This document shows positions 8,867 through 18,455 of a DNA stretch of 35,079 bases, in pieces. Source of the DNA: an uncultured Lachnospiraceae bacterium (GTDB lineage Bacteria > Bacillota > Clostridia > Lachnospirales > Lachnospiraceae); NCBI GenBank assembly GCA_905233955.1, contig CAJOFQ010000012.1, positions 1-35,079 of the forward strand, written 5' to 3'. The position numbers and the translations under genes were made by a program. Position 1 is the first letter of the stretch; the number at the start of each line of letters is the position of its first letter. The notes below the pieces were generated by a model. It was not told the DNA's origin and did no database searches. It saw nothing but the letters and a program-made list of their open reading frames with translations.

Positions 8867-9238
8867 TTATTTCTTCTTATTAGCCACTGTACGCTTAGGT
8901 CCCTTGCGTGTACGGGCGTTTGTCTTGGTGTTCTGTCCGCGTACCGGCAATCCCTTCCTGTGACGGATTCCACGGTAGCATCCGATCTCCTGAAGACGCT
9001 TGATATTGAGGGCAATCTCTCTTCTAAGATCACCTTCTACCATGTAGTCTTCCTTGTCGATAACATCAGAAATCTTCTTGACTTCCTCGTCAGTCAGATC
9101 CTTAACGCGGGTGTCAGGATTCACTCCGGCAGACTCTAATATCTTGTTGGAGCTGGTCCTGCCAATCCCGTAAATGTATGTTAATCCTATCTCGATCCTT
9201 TTTTCTCTGGGTAAATCCACTCCCGCTATACGAGCCAT
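8867..9238 (-). CDS. rpsM: 30S ribosomal protein S13
   Basis: The 123-residue head protein that contacts P-site tRNA and forms bridges to the large subunit. It begins [19 protein letters not shown], carries the helix-two-turn-helix ([14 protein letters not shown]), and ends in the basic tail [17 protein letters not shown] that reaches the decoding site. It lies 43 bases after rpmJ. Confidence 0.99.
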   Translation of the reverse strand: MARIAGVDLPREKRIEIGLTYIYGIGRTSSNKILESAGVNPDTRVKDLTDEEVKKISDVIDKEDYMVEGDLRREIALNIKRLQEIGCYRGIRHRKGLPVRGQNTKTNARTRKGPKRTVANKKK

Positions 9239-9281
9239 TTCTTATCCTCCATGCTTGAAGCATTGTAAGCTACTACTAGTA

Positions 9282-9395
9282 TCAACCCTGTCTCTGTTTG
9301 TGCTTGGGATTCTCGCAAATGATACGAACACTGCCCTTCCTGCGAATAACCTTGCATTTCTCACAGATAGGCTTCACTGATGAACGAACTTTCAT
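9282..9395 (-). CDS. rpmJ: 50S ribosomal protein L36 (zinc type)
   Basis: A 37-residue gene beginning [14 protein letters not shown] and ending NPKHKQRQG before TGA. Cys11, Cys14, Cys27 and His32 form the zinc site, so this is the C+ form. The ATG has an AAAGGAGG site. It is the first gene after the internal consensus promoter at 9467-9495, and is followed by rpsM, which is the normal order. Confidence 0.98.
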   Translation of the reverse strand: MKVRSSVKPICEKCKVIRRKGSVRIICENPKHKQRQG

Positions 9396-9466
9396 GGGGA
9401 TTCCTCCTTTCCAAAGTTGTATAATCATCTATTACAAGGGACCCCCGTGAGCGAAGTCCGCAAAAT

Positions 9467-9495
9467 ATTATACTCTCATCAAAACTGAATGTCAA
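9467..9495 (-). promoter_or_regulatory. Perfect consensus sigma-A promoter ahead of rpmJ
   Basis: On the minus strand TTGACA (9495-9490), a spacer of exactly 17 bases, and TATAAT (9472-9467). This is the ideal housekeeping promoter and it lies in the noncoding gap between infA and rpmJ. Transcription would start near 9460 and yield a leader of about 65 bases that can form a stem from GGAC to GTCC before the rpmJ ribosome site. It should drive rpmJ, rpsM, rpsK, rpsD, rpoA and rplQ independently of the main S10 promoter. Confidence 0.85.
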
Positions 9496-9510
9496 ACATT
9501 AATTCCTTAA

Positions 9511-9729
9511 TCACTTTGCTCTCCAAATGATCCTGCCTTTGGACAAATCATATGGCGACATCTCGACCGTAACCTTGTCTCCAGGAAGAATACGAATATA
9601 GTTCATCCTGAGCTTCCCACTGATATGAGCCAGGATCTGGTGCCCGTTTTCCAACTCCACCTGAAACATTGCGTTAGGCAGCTTCTCAAGTACCCGTCCT
9701 TCGACTTCAATGACATCCGCTTTTGACAA
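9511..9729 (-). CDS. infA: Translation initiation factor IF-1
   Basis: A 72-residue OB-fold protein, exactly the family length. It binds the 30S A site during initiation. Motifs: [37 protein letters not shown], and [10 protein letters not shown] at the end. The start is TTG at 9729, preceded by an AGGAGG core; the longer open frame upstream overlaps the KOW gene and is not used. The start is one base after the KOW stop, so translation is probably coupled. Confidence 0.98.
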   Translation of the reverse strand: MSKADVIEVEGRVLEKLPNAMFQVELENGHQILAHISGKLRMNYIRILPGDKVTVEMSPYDLSKGRIIWRAK

Positions 9730-9730
9730 T

Positions 9731-10009
9731 TTATTTATCCTCCTGTGGCTTGCGCCGAATCTTAATGTACTGTCTGATAATATTCCGAACTGACTCATCC
9801 GTCCATCGCTCTGTAGCTTCAGCTTGGGCCGCCAGCACTGCAGGAACATTTTTTATGAGCTGCACATGTGTCTTTCTCTTTCGCTTTGGCTGATCCACCA
9901 AGCGGTTTGCTCCGTTGACCAGGTAATAATCTCTGTCCTCCTCACCAAGAAGTACATATATCTGGCCTTTGTCGTGCCCCGCAATGGATTCTGCCATCCG
10001 AAGTACCAT
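9731..10009 (-). CDS. KOW-domain RNA-binding protein (L14e-like)
   Basis: A 92-residue basic protein. Residues 6-50 look like a KOW motif ([18 protein letters not shown], then YYLVNGANR), with a Lys/Arg patch KRKRKTH and a helical, charged C-terminus. In Bacillus subtilis a gene of this kind (ybzG) lies between map and infA; the fold resembles archaeal/eukaryotic ribosomal protein L14e. Its role is not established; RNA or ribosome binding is inferred from the motif and its place. The ATG overlaps nothing and follows the adk stop by three bases, with AGGGG upstream. Confidence 0.8.
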   Translation of the reverse strand: MVLRMAESIAGHDKGQIYVLLGEEDRDYYLVNGANRLVDQPKRKRKTHVQLIKNVPAVLAAQAEATERWTDESVRNIIRQYIKIRRKPQEDK

Positions 10010-10012
10010 ATG

Positions 10013-10657
10013 TTAAGCCCCTAAGATAGCCTGAATTGCTGAGAAAACATCCTCCATGGGACGGGTTCCGTCAACTGTACGAAGAATATCTCTCTCCTGA
10101 TAGAAATTGATCAAAGGCTGTGTCTGTTCATGATATACCGAAAGTCTGTTTTTAACAGTCTCTTCCTTGTCATCATCCCTCTGAACCAGTGGCTCGCCGC
10201 ACTTGTCACATATTCCTTCCTTCTTAGGTGGAATCGAAACTATATGATATGTAGCTCCACAATTCAAGCATGCGCGTCTTCCACTCATACGGCCAATGAT
10301 ATTGTCATCCGGTACATCCACATCAATGGCAAAGTCCATCTTCTGGCCGATGGCATTCAGGGCATTCTCAAGTGCCTCTGCCTGAGGGATAGTACGGGGA
10401 AATCCATCCAGCACAAAACCATTAGCGCAGTCATCCTGCTTGATCCTGTCCATAACCAGATCACAGGTCAGCTCATCAGGAACCAAAGCGCCTTTGTCCA
10501 TGTATTCCTTTGCCTTCTTGCCAAGCTCTGTACCCTGCTTGATATTAGCGCGGAATATGTCTCCGGTTGAAATATGGGGTATGCTGTAATGATCAGCTAT
10601 TTGCTTGGCCTGTGTACCCTTACCTGCGCCGGGGGCGCCTAACATGATAATCTTCAT
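10013..10657 (-). CDS. adk: Adenylate kinase (zinc-binding lid)
   Basis: A 214-residue enzyme that interconverts ATP and AMP with two ADP. P-loop GAPGAGKGT at residues 7-15, AMP-site STGDIFR and DGFPRT. The lid has four cysteines (130, 133, 150, 153), the Gram-positive zinc form. It follows secY by 11 bases as usual. It is followed directly by the KOW gene; map, which normally comes next in Firmicutes, is missing. Confidence 0.98.
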   Translation of the reverse strand: MKIIMLGAPGAGKGTQAKQIADHYSIPHISTGDIFRANIKQGTELGKKAKEYMDKGALVPDELTCDLVMDRIKQDDCANGFVLDGFPRTIPQAEALENALNAIGQKMDFAIDVDVPDDNIIGRMSGRRACLNCGATYHIVSIPPKKEGICDKCGEPLVQRDDDKEETVKNRLSVYHEQTQPLINFYQERDILRTVDGTRPMEDVFSAIQAILGA

Positions 10658-10668
10658 TGAGTGCTCTC

Positions 10669-11982
10669 CTATTCTGATAAGAATCCTTTGTAGTTACGAA
10701 CCATCATCTGGGATTCAATCTGCTTCAAGGTCTCAACAATAACACCTACGATAATGATGAGTGAGGTTCCTCCAAATGATACATCCGCATTGAACAGTCC
10801 GTTAAACATGATTGGCAGAATGCAGACTATTGACAATCCTACTGCTCCGATCAGGATAATATTATTAAGTACACCTGTCAGATAATCACTGGTAGGCTTG
10901 CCCGGCCGGATGCCCGGTACAAAGCCGCCCTGCTTTTTCATGTTGTTGGCAATCTCCAAAGGGTTAAATGTGATAGATGTGTAGAAAAACGCGAAAGCAA
11001 TAATAAGCGCCACATATACCACTGCCCCGATTGTGTACACCCAATTGTTAGGATCAAACCAGTGAGACTGGCTCATACCGTTTAATACCTTACTCCAGAA
11101 GCCTGTTCCGTTCTGCTTGCCCATCAGGGTAGCTATTATTACAGGGGTCTGCAACAGAGACTGGGCAAAGATAACCGGAATAACACCGGCTGTATTGACC
11201 TTGAGAGGAATATGAGAGCTTGCTCCTCCCACCTGTCTGCGGCCCTGAAGCTTCCTTGCATACTGTACCGGGATCCTGCGCTCAGCACACTGTAAGATAA
11301 CAACCAGAACCACTATTGCAAGTATTATAGCCAATATGACAACTGCCGAAAGTGTGCCCTTAGCTATTGTCTTGCCCTTTACAAACTGCTGATACAGCGT
11401 GGCAAGGTCACTTGGAATACGGGATACAATGTTAATGGTCAGGACTATTGATATACCGTTTCCGATACCATGCTCTGTAATCTGCTCGCCAATCCACATC
11501 AATACAGCGGAACCTGCTGTAAGAACTGTTATCAGCAAGATTACATGCAAAGCATCATAAGACTCCAAATAACCGCTTCTTCCAAACCCTATTGCCATGA
11601 AAAGGGATTCCAAAACAGAAAGACCAACTGTCAGATAACGGGTTATCTGTGTCATTTTCTTTCTGCCCTGCTCGCCGTCACGCTGCATCTCTTCCAGAGC
11701 CGGGAAAGCTATGGTCAGAAGCTGCATGATAATGGAAGCAGTAATGTATGGAGTGATATTCAGTGCAAAAACCGACATCTGCTCAAATGAACCACCGGTT
11801 ATAGCATCAAAGAAGTTCATTGCTCCATTAGAGTTAGCGAACAGATCCTTGAATACATCACTGTCAACTCCGGGAACAGGAATCTGTGATCCAAAACGAA
11901 CCACAACCAGCATAAACAGTGTAAAATAGATCCGTTTTCTTAAGTCTTTTAACTTGAATGCGTTAATCAATGTCGCAATCAT
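10669..11982 (-). CDS. secY: Protein translocase subunit SecY
   Basis: A 437-residue membrane channel protein of the Sec translocon with ten predicted helices. Motifs: [22 protein letters not shown] at the N-terminus (shown in part), the plug region after [17 protein letters not shown], and the conserved cytoplasmic loop [14 protein letters not shown] that contacts SecA and the ribosome. Its ATG overlaps the rplO TGA by one base (coupled translation). Confidence 0.99.
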   Translation of the reverse strand: MIATLINAFKLKDLRKRIYFTLFMLVVVRFGSQIPVPGVDSDVFKDLFANSNGAMNFFDAITGGSFEQMSVFALNITPYITASIIMQLLTIAFPALEEMQRDGEQGRKKMTQITRYLTVGLSVLESLFMAIGFGRSGYLESYDALHVILLITVLTAGSAVLMWIGEQITEHGIGNGISIVLTINIVSRIPSDLATLYQQFVKGKTIAKGTLSAVVILAIILAIVVLVVILQCAERRIPVQYARKLQGRRQVGGASSHIPLKVNTAGVIPVIFAQSLLQTPVIIATLMGKQNGTGFWSKVLNGMSQSHWFDPNNWVYTIGAVVYVALIIAFAFFYTSITFNPLEIANNMKKQGGFVPGIRPGKPTSDYLTGVLNNIILIGAVGLSIVCILPIMFNGLFNADVSFGGTSLIIIVGVIVETLKQIESQMMVRNYKGFLSE

Positions 11983-12425
11983 CAGATCACCTCAGCTTTT
12001 CCACCGAGCGCTTCGATTTTTTCTTTTGCGGAAGCACTATAAGCGTTGACCTTGACATTTAATTTCTTGGTCAGTTCTCCATTTCCTAAGACCTTAACGC
12101 CATCCAAAGCTTTCTTGATGGCACCAGACTCTATAAGCGCTTCGATAGTTACTTCATCACCATCATTAAAACGACTGTCGAGATCAGAAAGATTGATCGC
12201 TACTATGTCCTTGCTGTTACGGTTATGAAAGCCCCTCTTGGGAATACGCCTGTACAAAGGCATCTGGCCACCCTCGAATCCGGGCCTGGTTCTTCCGGAG
12301 CGGGCCTTCTGACCTTTGTGTCCCTTGCCGGCTGTCTTGCCATTGCCGGATCCGTGGCCTCTGCCCCGTCTGAAATTATTGCTGTGCTTGGCACCCTCTG
12401 CAGGGCTTAAATTGGATAAATCCAT
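11982..12425 (-). CDS. rplO: 50S ribosomal protein L15
   Basis: A 147-residue protein that binds 23S rRNA late in assembly. The glycine-rich N-terminal arm ([21 protein letters not shown]) and [18 protein letters not shown] are classical. The stop shares one base with the secY start. Confidence 0.99.
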   Translation of the reverse strand: MDLSNLSPAEGAKHSNNFRRGRGHGSGNGKTAGKGHKGQKARSGRTRPGFEGGQMPLYRRIPKRGFHNRNSKDIVAINLSDLDSRFNDGDEVTIEALIESGAIKKALDGVKVLGNGELTKKLNVKVNAYSASAKEKIEALGGKAEVI

Positions 12426-12449
12426 ATCGCACCTCCAAAAATGTTTCGA

Positions 12450-12635
12450 TTATATCTCTTCTACTTTGACAAGATGTCTGACTCTCTGAATCATTCCTCT
12501 CGTCGCATCATTGTCCGGCAGTTCAACTGTCTTGCCGATCTTCCGAAGCCCCATCGCTTCAGCCGTCTTTCTATTCTTGGGTACGGCACCGATGGTGGAT
12601 TTTACCAGAGTAATGCGTAATTTCTTATCTGCCAC
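12450..12635 (-). CDS. rpmD: 50S ribosomal protein L30
   Basis: A 61-residue protein with the bacterial L30 pattern LRITLVKSTIGAVPKNRKTA, then LGLRKIG-like LRKIGKTVELPD and IQRVRHLVKVEE. It is of normal length and lies between rpsE and rplO. Confidence 0.98.
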   Translation of the reverse strand: MADKKLRITLVKSTIGAVPKNRKTAEAMGLRKIGKTVELPDNDATRGMIQRVRHLVKVEEI

Positions 12636-12659
12636 TTCTCTTTCCTCCTCTAACTCGCT

Positions 12660-13169
12660 TTATCCAAGAATCTCTTCTACGCTCTTACCACGAAGCCTAG
12701 CCACCTCTTCAGGAGACTTGAGCTGGGAAAGAGCATCTATTGTAGCCAGTACAACATTCTGCTTGTTGGATGAACCCAAAGACTTGGTACGAATGTTGCT
12801 GATACCTGCAAGCTCGCAGACACTTCGCGCAGGACCGCCGGCAATAATACCGGTTCCTTCAGGAGCCCTCTTTAACAGGACAGATGCACCTGTGTGCTTG
12901 CCAATGATGTCGTGAGTAATACTATGATTCTCATCGAGCTTAACTGTAATGAGCTTCTTAGTGGCGTCTTCCTTGCCCTTGCGGATTGCTTCCGGGATCT
13001 CTGTTGCCTTGCCCAGACCGGCGCCAACATGACCATTACCGTCACCTACCACAACAAGCGCTGTGAATCGCATGTTACGACCACCCTTTACCACCTTGGT
13101 AACGCGCTTGATCGCTACAACATTCTCATTCAGCTCCATCTCGCTTGTATCAATAATTGTGCGTTTCAT
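12660..13169 (-). CDS. rpsE: 30S ribosomal protein S5
   Basis: A 169-residue protein that helps control decoding fidelity. The double-stranded-RNA-like N-terminal domain ([21 protein letters not shown]) is followed by [19 protein letters not shown] and the C-terminal [17 protein letters not shown]. The gene follows rplR by 38 bases. Confidence 0.99.
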   Translation of the reverse strand: MKRTIIDTSEMELNENVVAIKRVTKVVKGGRNMRFTALVVVGDGNGHVGAGLGKATEIPEAIRKGKEDATKKLITVKLDENHSITHDIIGKHTGASVLLKRAPEGTGIIAGGPARSVCELAGISNIRTKSLGSSNKQNVVLATIDALSQLKSPEEVARLRGKSVEEILG

Positions 13170-13207
13170 TCCTTTCCTCCTATGAAATGCCAGATTGGTC
13201 CGGCTCC

Positions 13208-13576
13208 CTAAAACTCAAGCCCGGCTTCTCTTGCAGCATCAGCGAGAGCTGCTACCTTGCCGGCGTATATAAAGCCGCCTCTGTCAAAGATAACTGTCTT
13301 AATACCCTTGTCCAAGGCACGCTTGGCAATCTCAGTACCAAGAGCCTTAGCAGCCTCAATATTATTAGTCTGCTTTAATGAAGCCTTGAGTGCTGCCTCT
13401 ACTGTAGAAGCTGCCACAAGTGTATTACCCTCGGTATCATCTATGATCTGAGCATACATATGACTGTTGCTGCGGAATACAGCAAGCCTGGGCTTCTGGG
13501 CAGTACCGGAAAGGTGATAACGCATCCTTTTATGCTTTTTTCTGCGGATTTCCGCTCTTGATTGCTTTTTTATCAT
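13208..13576 (-). CDS. rplR: 50S ribosomal protein L18
   Basis: A 122-residue 5S rRNA-binding protein of the central protuberance. Motifs: [35 protein letters not shown] and the C-terminal [21 protein letters not shown] (each given in part). It lies 15 bases after rplF. Confidence 0.99.
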   Translation of the reverse strand: MIKKQSRAEIRRKKHKRMRYHLSGTAQKPRLAVFRSNSHMYAQIIDDTEGNTLVAASTVEAALKASLKQTNNIEAAKALGTEIAKRALDKGIKTVIFDRGGFIYAGKVAALADAAREAGLEF

Positions 13577-13591
13577 GAATTCCTCCTTGCG

Positions 13592-14131
13592 TTATTTCTT
13601 TCCTGCCTTGCCGACCTTGCGGCGGATTACTTCATCTGCGTACTTGATACCCTTGCCCTTATACGGCTCAGGGCGTCTCTTATCGCGAATCTCTGCCGCA
13701 AACTGACCAACCTTCTCTTTGTCGATTCCTGAAACGGTAATCACATTACCCTCGACCTTGCTCTCAATGCCTTCAGGATCCTCCATCTCAACCGGATGTG
13801 AATAACCGAGATTCAATACAAGCTTTTTGCCCTGCTTATTGGCACGATATCCCACACCGTTAACCTCAAGCTTCTTCTCATAGCCTGATGTAACACCTGT
13901 TACCATGTTGTTAAGCAGGCTTCTGGTAAGCCCATGAAGGGACTTCATTTTCTTGATGTCATTAGGACGCTTTACTACCAGATTGCCCTCCTCCATTGAG
14001 ATCTCCATCTCAGCGGGAAGAGTCTTCTCCAGAGTTCCCTTGGGTCCTTTTACCGTCACATGATTATTTTCTGCAATGTCCACCGTAACCTCGGCGGGAA
14101 TCGCGATTGGCATTCTTCCTACTCGTGACAT
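13592..14131 (-). CDS. rplF: 50S ribosomal protein L6
   Basis: A 179-residue protein with two repeated domains, near the factor-binding site. Signature motifs: [12 protein letters not shown], the [12 protein letters not shown] turn, and [22 protein letters not shown] at the C-terminus (part). The 73-base gap before it is the longest between ribosomal genes in the S10-spc part and holds two short inverted repeats. Confidence 0.99.
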   Translation of the reverse strand: MSRVGRMPIAIPAEVTVDIAENNHVTVKGPKGTLEKTLPAEMEISMEEGNLVVKRPNDIKKMKSLHGLTRSLLNNMVTGVTSGYEKKLEVNGVGYRANKQGKKLVLNLGYSHPVEMEDPEGIESKVEGNVITVSGIDKEKVGQFAAEIRDKRRPEPYKGKGIKYADEVIRRKVGKAGKK

Positions 14132-14204
14132 GCCCGTACTACCTCCTTACTAACGCTATATGGCGTTTATTTGGCATTATAAAAATGCAATATTTTATAC
14201 TATA

Positions 14205-14606
14205 CTACCAAACAAAGGCGAGAACCTCACCGCCAACCTGCTCCTTGCGGGCAACCTTGTCAGTGATAACACCCTTGTTAGTGGACAAAATTGCTATTCC
14301 AAGACCTCCAAGAACTGAAGGTATATCTTCCTTACCTGCATATATACGAAGACCAGGCTTGGAAATTCTCTTGATACCTGTGATAATCTTGTCCTTCTTC
14401 TCACCATCGTACTTCATGGTGATGTGAATATTCTTGAAACTGCCTTTATCGACAATATCATACTTTGCGATATAACCTTCATCTACCAGGATATCCGCAA
14501 TCTGAACTTTAATCTTGGAAAGCGGTATATCTACTGTGTCATGCTTGGCCGTGTTGGCATTTCGAATCCTGGTCAGCATATCCGCAATCGGATCACTCAT
14601 TGTCAT
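14205..14606 (-). CDS. rpsH: 30S ribosomal protein S8
   Basis: A 133-residue primary 16S-binding protein, the operon repressor in E. coli. Motifs: [31 protein letters not shown], and the C-terminal [20 protein letters not shown] (part). Whether it represses this operon cannot be judged; no clear 16S-like S8 site was seen. Confidence 0.99.
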   Translation of the reverse strand: MTMSDPIADMLTRIRNANTAKHDTVDIPLSKIKVQIADILVDEGYIAKYDIVDKGSFKNIHITMKYDGEKKDKIITGIKRISKPGLRIYAGKEDIPSVLGGLGIAILSTNKGVITDKVARKEQVGGEVLAFVW

Positions 14607-14650
14607 TTTCGTTCCTCCTGATGAATTATGAATCCTACCGTGTATTTCGC

Positions 14651-14836
14651 CTACCAGCTAGCCTTCTTAACTCCGGGGATCTCTCCCTTATAAGCAAGCT
14701 CGCGGAAGCAAACTCTGCAAATTCCATATTTGCGCAGATAGGCATGCGGTCTGCCACAGATTCTGCATCTGGAATACTCTCTTGTAGAGAACTTCTGCTT
14801 GCGCTGCTGCTTGACTTTCATTGCTTTCTTAGCCAT
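14651..14836 (-). CDS. rpsN: 30S ribosomal protein S14, zinc type (type Z)
   Basis: A 61-residue short S14 with a zinc finger: Cys24 and Cys27 (CRICG), Cys40 and Cys43 (CRVCF). This is the zinc-dependent form used when zinc is sufficient. Its ATG follows the rplE stop with no gap. Confidence 0.98.
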   Translation of the reverse strand: MAKKAMKVKQQRKQKFSTREYSRCRICGRPHAYLRKYGICRVCFRELAYKGEIPGVKKASW

Positions 14837-15388
14837 TTATCTTCCCTCCTGTTTTGCAAAAGGCATACCAAACAATCTAAGCAATTCGCGTGCTTCTTCG
14901 TCTGTATGTGCCGTGGTGACACAAATAATATCCATACCCCTTACGGCATCTACCTTGTCATATTCTATCTCCGGGAAAATAATCTGTTCCTTGATTCCAA
15001 GGGAATAATTGCCTCTTCCATCGAAAGAATCCGGATTAACACCGCGGAAGTCCCTTACTCGGGGAAGTGCGAGATTAACCAGACGATCTAAAAACTCGTA
15101 CATCTTCTCACCGCGGAGGGTCGTCTTACAGCCAATCCCCATACCTTCACGAATCTTGAAATTCGCAACTGACTTCCTGGCCTTGGTAATAACGGATTTC
15201 TGTCCGGTGATCGTTTCCATGTCCTTCTGTGCCGATTCCAAAATCTTTTGATTCTCTCTGGCCTCGCCGACACCCATATTGACAACGATCTTCTCGATCT
15301 TAGGCACCTGCATGATGTTCTTGTAAGCGAACTTCTCCATCATTGCAGCCTTGATCTTGTTATCGTATTCTTCTCTAAGTCTGCTCAT
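14837..15388 (-). CDS. rplE: 50S ribosomal protein L5
   Basis: A 183-residue 5S rRNA-binding protein. Motifs: [36 protein letters not shown] and the loop [22 protein letters not shown] (part). It directly abuts rpsN. Confidence 0.99.
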   Translation of the reverse strand: MSRLREEYDNKIKAAMMEKFAYKNIMQVPKIEKIVVNMGVGEARENQKILESAQKDMETITGQKSVITKARKSVANFKIREGMGIGCKTTLRGEKMYEFLDRLVNLALPRVRDFRGVNPDSFDGRGNYSLGIKEQIIFPEIEYDKVDAVRGMDIICVTTAHTDEEARELLRLFGMPFAKQEGR

Positions 15389-15403
15389 CCTCTTGCTCCT
15401 TCT

Positions 15404-15715
15404 TTAATCGATGACCTTGCCGGTCGCCTTGGCATAACGGACTTTTTTGCCGTCTTCAACTTTGAAGCCTACTCTTGTGACCTTGCCATCGGCGAGAAGC
15501 ATAACATTTGAAATGTCTATCGGGCCTTCCTGTTCCACAATACCGCCAGTCTGGTTCATCATAGAAGGCTTGGTATGCTTCTTGATGATATGAACGCCCT
15601 CTACATAAACTTTGTTCTTCTTGCGGTCAACGGCGATAACCTTGCCCTCGTTGTCCCTGTCACTGCCGGATACAACCCGAACCATATCGCCCTTTTTTAT
15701 CTTCATTGATGCCAT
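15404..15715 (-). CDS. rplX: 50S ribosomal protein L24
   Basis: A 103-residue assembly initiator with a KOW motif (KKGDMVRVVSGSDRDNEGKVI) and the conserved HIIKKHTKPS and GGIVEQEGPIDISNVML segments. The start at 15715 has a GGGAGGA site; another ATG three codons on is less well spaced. Confidence 0.99.
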   Translation of the reverse strand: MASMKIKKGDMVRVVSGSDRDNEGKVIAVDRKKNKVYVEGVHIIKKHTKPSMMNQTGGIVEQEGPIDISNVMLLADGKVTRVGFKVEDGKKVRYAKATGKVID

Positions 15716-15746
15716 TGCTTTCCTCCCTAAAGGTATCTGCGATGAT

Positions 15747-16115
15747 CTATAGCACTTCAGGCGCTAAGGATACAATCTTCATAAAATGCTTCTCACGAAG
15801 CTCCCTTGCAACCGGTCCAAAAATTCGTGTGCCGCGCGGTGTCATGTCCTCTTTGATGATAACTGCCGCGTTTTCATCGAACTTGATATAGGAGCCATCC
15901 TTACGGCGGGCACCCTTCTTGGTGCGAACTACTACTGCCTTGACTACATCGCCCTTCTTAACAACGCCGCCGGGCGTTGCATCTTTTACGGTAGCTGTAA
16001 TGATGTCGCCGATACCTGCGTATCTTCTTTTGGAACCGCCCATTACGCGAATGCAGAGGATTTCTTTTGCGCCCGTATTATCTGCCACGCGCAGTCTGCT
16101 TTCCTGCTGAATCAT
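15747..16115 (-). CDS. rplN: 50S ribosomal protein L14
   Basis: A 122-residue protein starting at ATG 16115 ([20 protein letters not shown]), with a GAGAGGAG site upstream; the 15 codons further upstream overlap rpsQ and are not part of L14. Conserved [15 protein letters not shown] and [10 protein letters not shown] close the protein. It forms an intersubunit bridge. Confidence 0.99.
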   Translation of the reverse strand: MIQQESRLRVADNTGAKEILCIRVMGGSKRRYAGIGDIITATVKDATPGGVVKKGDVVKAVVVRTKKGARRKDGSYIKFDENAAVIIKEDMTPRGTRIFGPVARELREKHFMKIVSLAPEVL

Positions 16116-16131
16116 AATTATTCTCCTCTCT

Positions 16132-16389
16132 TTATTTCGCCCGTTCCATAACTTCGACAAGCCTCCAACGCTTTGTCTTGGAAAGGGGACGCGTCTCCAT
16201 CACGCGAACTGTGTCGCCGATATGGGCATCGTTTTTCTCGTCGTGTGCCTTGAGCTTATATGTACGCTTTACAATCTTTTTATACAGGGGATGCCTTACA
16301 TTGTCGCGTACCGCAACCGTAATGGTCTTGTCCATCTTATCGCTCGTGACAACACCTACTCGTGTCTTTCTCAGATTTCTTTCTGTCAC
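16132..16389 (-). CDS. rpsQ: 30S ribosomal protein S17
   Basis: An 85-residue OB-fold primary binding protein. Motifs: [56 protein letters not shown]. It follows rpmC by 16 bases. Confidence 0.99.
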   Translation of the reverse strand: MTERNLRKTRVGVVTSDKMDKTITVAVRDNVRHPLYKKIVKRTYKLKAHDEKNDAHIGDTVRVMETRPLSKTKRWRLVEVMERAK

Positions 16390-16405
16390 GGTCTGCTCCT
16401 TTCCG

Positions 16406-16609
16406 CTATGCGTTTGCCTTCTGTGTGATCACAGTCTCTATCCTGGCGATATTCCTGCGAACCTCGCGGATACGGGCTGTATTTTCAAGCTGGTTGGTCG
16501 CGTTCTGGAAACGAAGATTGAACAGTTCCTTCTTTGCGTCAACAAGCCGCTGATCCAGTTCCTGTGCGGAATAGCTCCGCAGATCCTCTATAAATGATGT
16601 CTTTTTCAT
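16406..16609 (-). CDS. rpmC: 50S ribosomal protein L29
   Basis: A 67-residue two-helix protein beside the exit tunnel. Motifs: [49 protein letters not shown]. Its ATG overlaps the rplP stop by one base (TAATG). Confidence 0.98.
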   Translation of the reverse strand: MKKTSFIEDLRSYSAQELDQRLVDAKKELFNLRFQNATNQLENTARIREVRRNIARIETVITQKANA

Positions 16610-17037
16610 TATGCTTCACCGCCTTCTAAATCCGCACGCGAAACAACCTTGCATCGGCACGGGAGCTTGTGGGTTGCAAGGCGAAGCGCCTCCCTGGCCA
16701 CATCCTCAGGAATCCCGGCAATCTCGAAAAGAACCCGGCCCGGCTTAACTACGGCTACCCAGTAGTCCAGAGCGCCCTTTCCGGAACCCATTCGTGTCTC
16801 AGCAGGCTTAGCTGTGACAGGCTTGTCGGGGAAGATCTTGATCCAAACCTTACCGCCTCTCTTGGCGTGACGGGTCATAGCCACACGGGCTGCCTCTATC
16901 TGGTTGGACTTGATCCAGCACGGTTCTAATGCTACTATACCATATTCACCATTGGTGATCTTGTTGCCGCGGGTTGCTTTGCCGCGCATAGTCCCACGGA
17001 ATTGCTTGCGATGCTTTACTCTCTTAGGAATTAACAT
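16609..17037 (-). CDS. rplP: 50S ribosomal protein L16
   Basis: A 142-residue protein at the A-site tRNA elbow. The start is ATG 17037 ([15 protein letters not shown]) with a GGAGGCG site upstream; the longer open frame is the rpsC 3' end read out of frame. Motifs: [52 protein letters not shown]. It overlaps the end of rpsC by 14 bases. Confidence 0.99.
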   Translation of the reverse strand: MLIPKRVKHRKQFRGTMRGKATRGNKITNGEYGIVALEPCWIKSNQIEAARVAMTRHAKRGGKVWIKIFPDKPVTAKPAETRMGSGKGALDYWVAVVKPGRVLFEIAGIPEDVAREALRLATHKLPCRCKVVSRADLEGGEA

Positions 17038-17728
17038 TTGCATTCGCCTCCTTCCTGCCATGACGCGCCGGACGATTGCCGCCTGTAGTCTTCTTCCTGG
17101 AAGGCAGAACCTCGCCCTTGTATATCCAAACCTTAACACCTACCTTGCCGTAGGTGGTATCCGCCTCAGCGAAACCATAGTCAATATCCGCGCGCAGTGT
17201 CTGAAGAGGTATTGTACCCTCGTTATAAGTCTCGGTACGAGCCATATCTGCTCCGCCCAAACGGCCTGCACAGCTTGTCTTGATTCCCTGAATGCCAGCC
17301 TTCATACTGCGGCTCATGCAGGATTTCATGGCGCGGCGGAAAGAAATACGATTCTCAAGCTGCTGAGCAATATTCTCTGCAACCAGCTGTGCGTCACGAT
17401 CCGGACGCTTAACCTCTTTGATGTCGATGGAGATCTTCTTCTCTGTAAGCTTCTGAACCTCGCCACGAATGCGGTCGATCTCTGCTCCACCCTTGCCGAT
17501 TACGATACCGGGCTTAGCGGTGTAAACTATAATCTTCACTCTGTCGCTGGCGCGCTCTATCTCAACCTTGGAAATTCCGGATGCGTACAATTTCTTCTTC
17601 AAAAACGAGCGAATCTTGTGATCCTCGATGAGGTAGTCAGCAAAATCCTTGCCGCTGGCATACCATCTTGAATCCCAGTCTTTTATGATCCCAACTCGTA
17701 AACCATGGGGATTAACCTTCTGACCCAT
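17024..17728 (-). CDS. rpsC: 30S ribosomal protein S3
   Basis: A 234-residue protein at the mRNA entry. KH type-2 domain with [15 protein letters not shown]-terminal [20 protein letters not shown]-terminal [18 protein letters not shown] and [13 protein letters not shown]. The short tail ends NANVNS and its coding end overlaps rplP. Confidence 0.99.
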   Translation of the reverse strand: MGQKVNPHGLRVGIIKDWDSRWYASGKDFADYLIEDHKIRSFLKKKLYASGISKVEIERASDRVKIIVYTAKPGIVIGKGGAEIDRIRGEVQKLTEKKISIDIKEVKRPDRDAQLVAENIAQQLENRISFRRAMKSCMSRSMKAGIQGIKTSCAGRLGGADMARTETYNEGTIPLQTLRADIDYGFAEADTTYGKVGVKVWIYKGEVLPSRKKTTGGNRPARHGRKEANANVNS

Positions 17729-17747
17729 TTGTATTGTCCTCCTTACC

Positions 17748-18140
17748 TTACTCGGCTTCGTCTAAAATAATCGTAATGTGGCTCATACGCTTCTCAATTC
17801 TGTATGCCCTTCCCTGCGCACGAGGGTGGATCCTCTTCAGTGTAGGTCCTTTGTTGGCATAGCACTCTGCGATATATAACTTGTCGCGGTCGAGCCCCAT
17901 GTTGTTCTCCGCATTTGCGATAGCGGATCGAAGCAGCTTCAGGATAATGGCTGATGCCTTACGAGGGCTGTACAGAAGGATACTCTCCGCCTCGGTCACG
18001 CTCTTGCCGCGAATCGCATCCAGCACAAAGCATGCCTTTGTGGTAGAAACCCTTGCGTAAGACAGCTTGGCGGACGGACGGGTCTCCCTCTTTGTCTCGT
18101 TCCGTTCACGCTTTATCTGACTTCTATGTCCTTTTGACAT
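17748..18140 (-). CDS. rplV: 50S ribosomal protein L22
   Basis: A 130-residue protein lining the exit tunnel. Core from about residue 24: [36 protein letters not shown], and the long hairpin [20 protein letters not shown] where macrolide-resistance changes occur in other species (wild-type look here). About 20 basic residues at the N-terminus exceed the usual 110-residue protein. Confidence 0.99.
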   Translation of the reverse strand: MSKGHRSQIKRERNETKRETRPSAKLSYARVSTTKACFVLDAIRGKSVTEAESILLYSPRKASAIILKLLRSAIANAENNMGLDRDKLYIAECYANKGPTLKRIHPRAQGRAYRIEKRMSHITIILDEAE

Positions 18141-18158
18141 TTTTGCGTACTCCCTTCC

Positions 18159-18440
18159 TTATCGAACTGATGACTTTCTGTCGTCCTTGCTATGTCCACG
18201 ATAGGTTCTGGTCTGAACGAACTCGCCCAGCTTGTGACCTACCATATCTTCGGTAATGTAAACCGGCACATGCTTACGGCCGTCATGAACCGCTATGGTC
18301 AATCCCACAAACTGTGGGAAAATAGTAGACCTGCGAGACCATGTCCGAATAACAGATTTGTCGCCGGAGGCATTCATAGCATCAACTTTTTTTAATAAAC
18401 TCTTGTCCGCAAAAGGTCCCTTCTTTAAAGAACGTCCCAT
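18159..18440 (-). CDS. rpsS: 30S ribosomal protein S19
   Basis: A 93-residue head protein pairing with S13. It begins [19 protein letters not shown] and has [24 protein letters not shown] (part) and [19 protein letters not shown]. It lies between rplB and rplV. Confidence 0.99.
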   Translation of the reverse strand: MGRSLKKGPFADKSLLKKVDAMNASGDKSVIRTWSRRSTIFPQFVGLTIAVHDGRKHVPVYITEDMVGHKLGEFVQTRTYRGHSKDDRKSSVR

Positions 18441-18455
18441 GAAATACCTCCTTAA

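Noticed and set aside
16904-17671. A 255-codon open frame on the plus strand across rpsC
   Set aside because: It is antisense to a certain ribosomal gene, has no family motifs, and its amino-acid content (rich in Leu, Cys, Thr) is what the reverse of rpsC gives.
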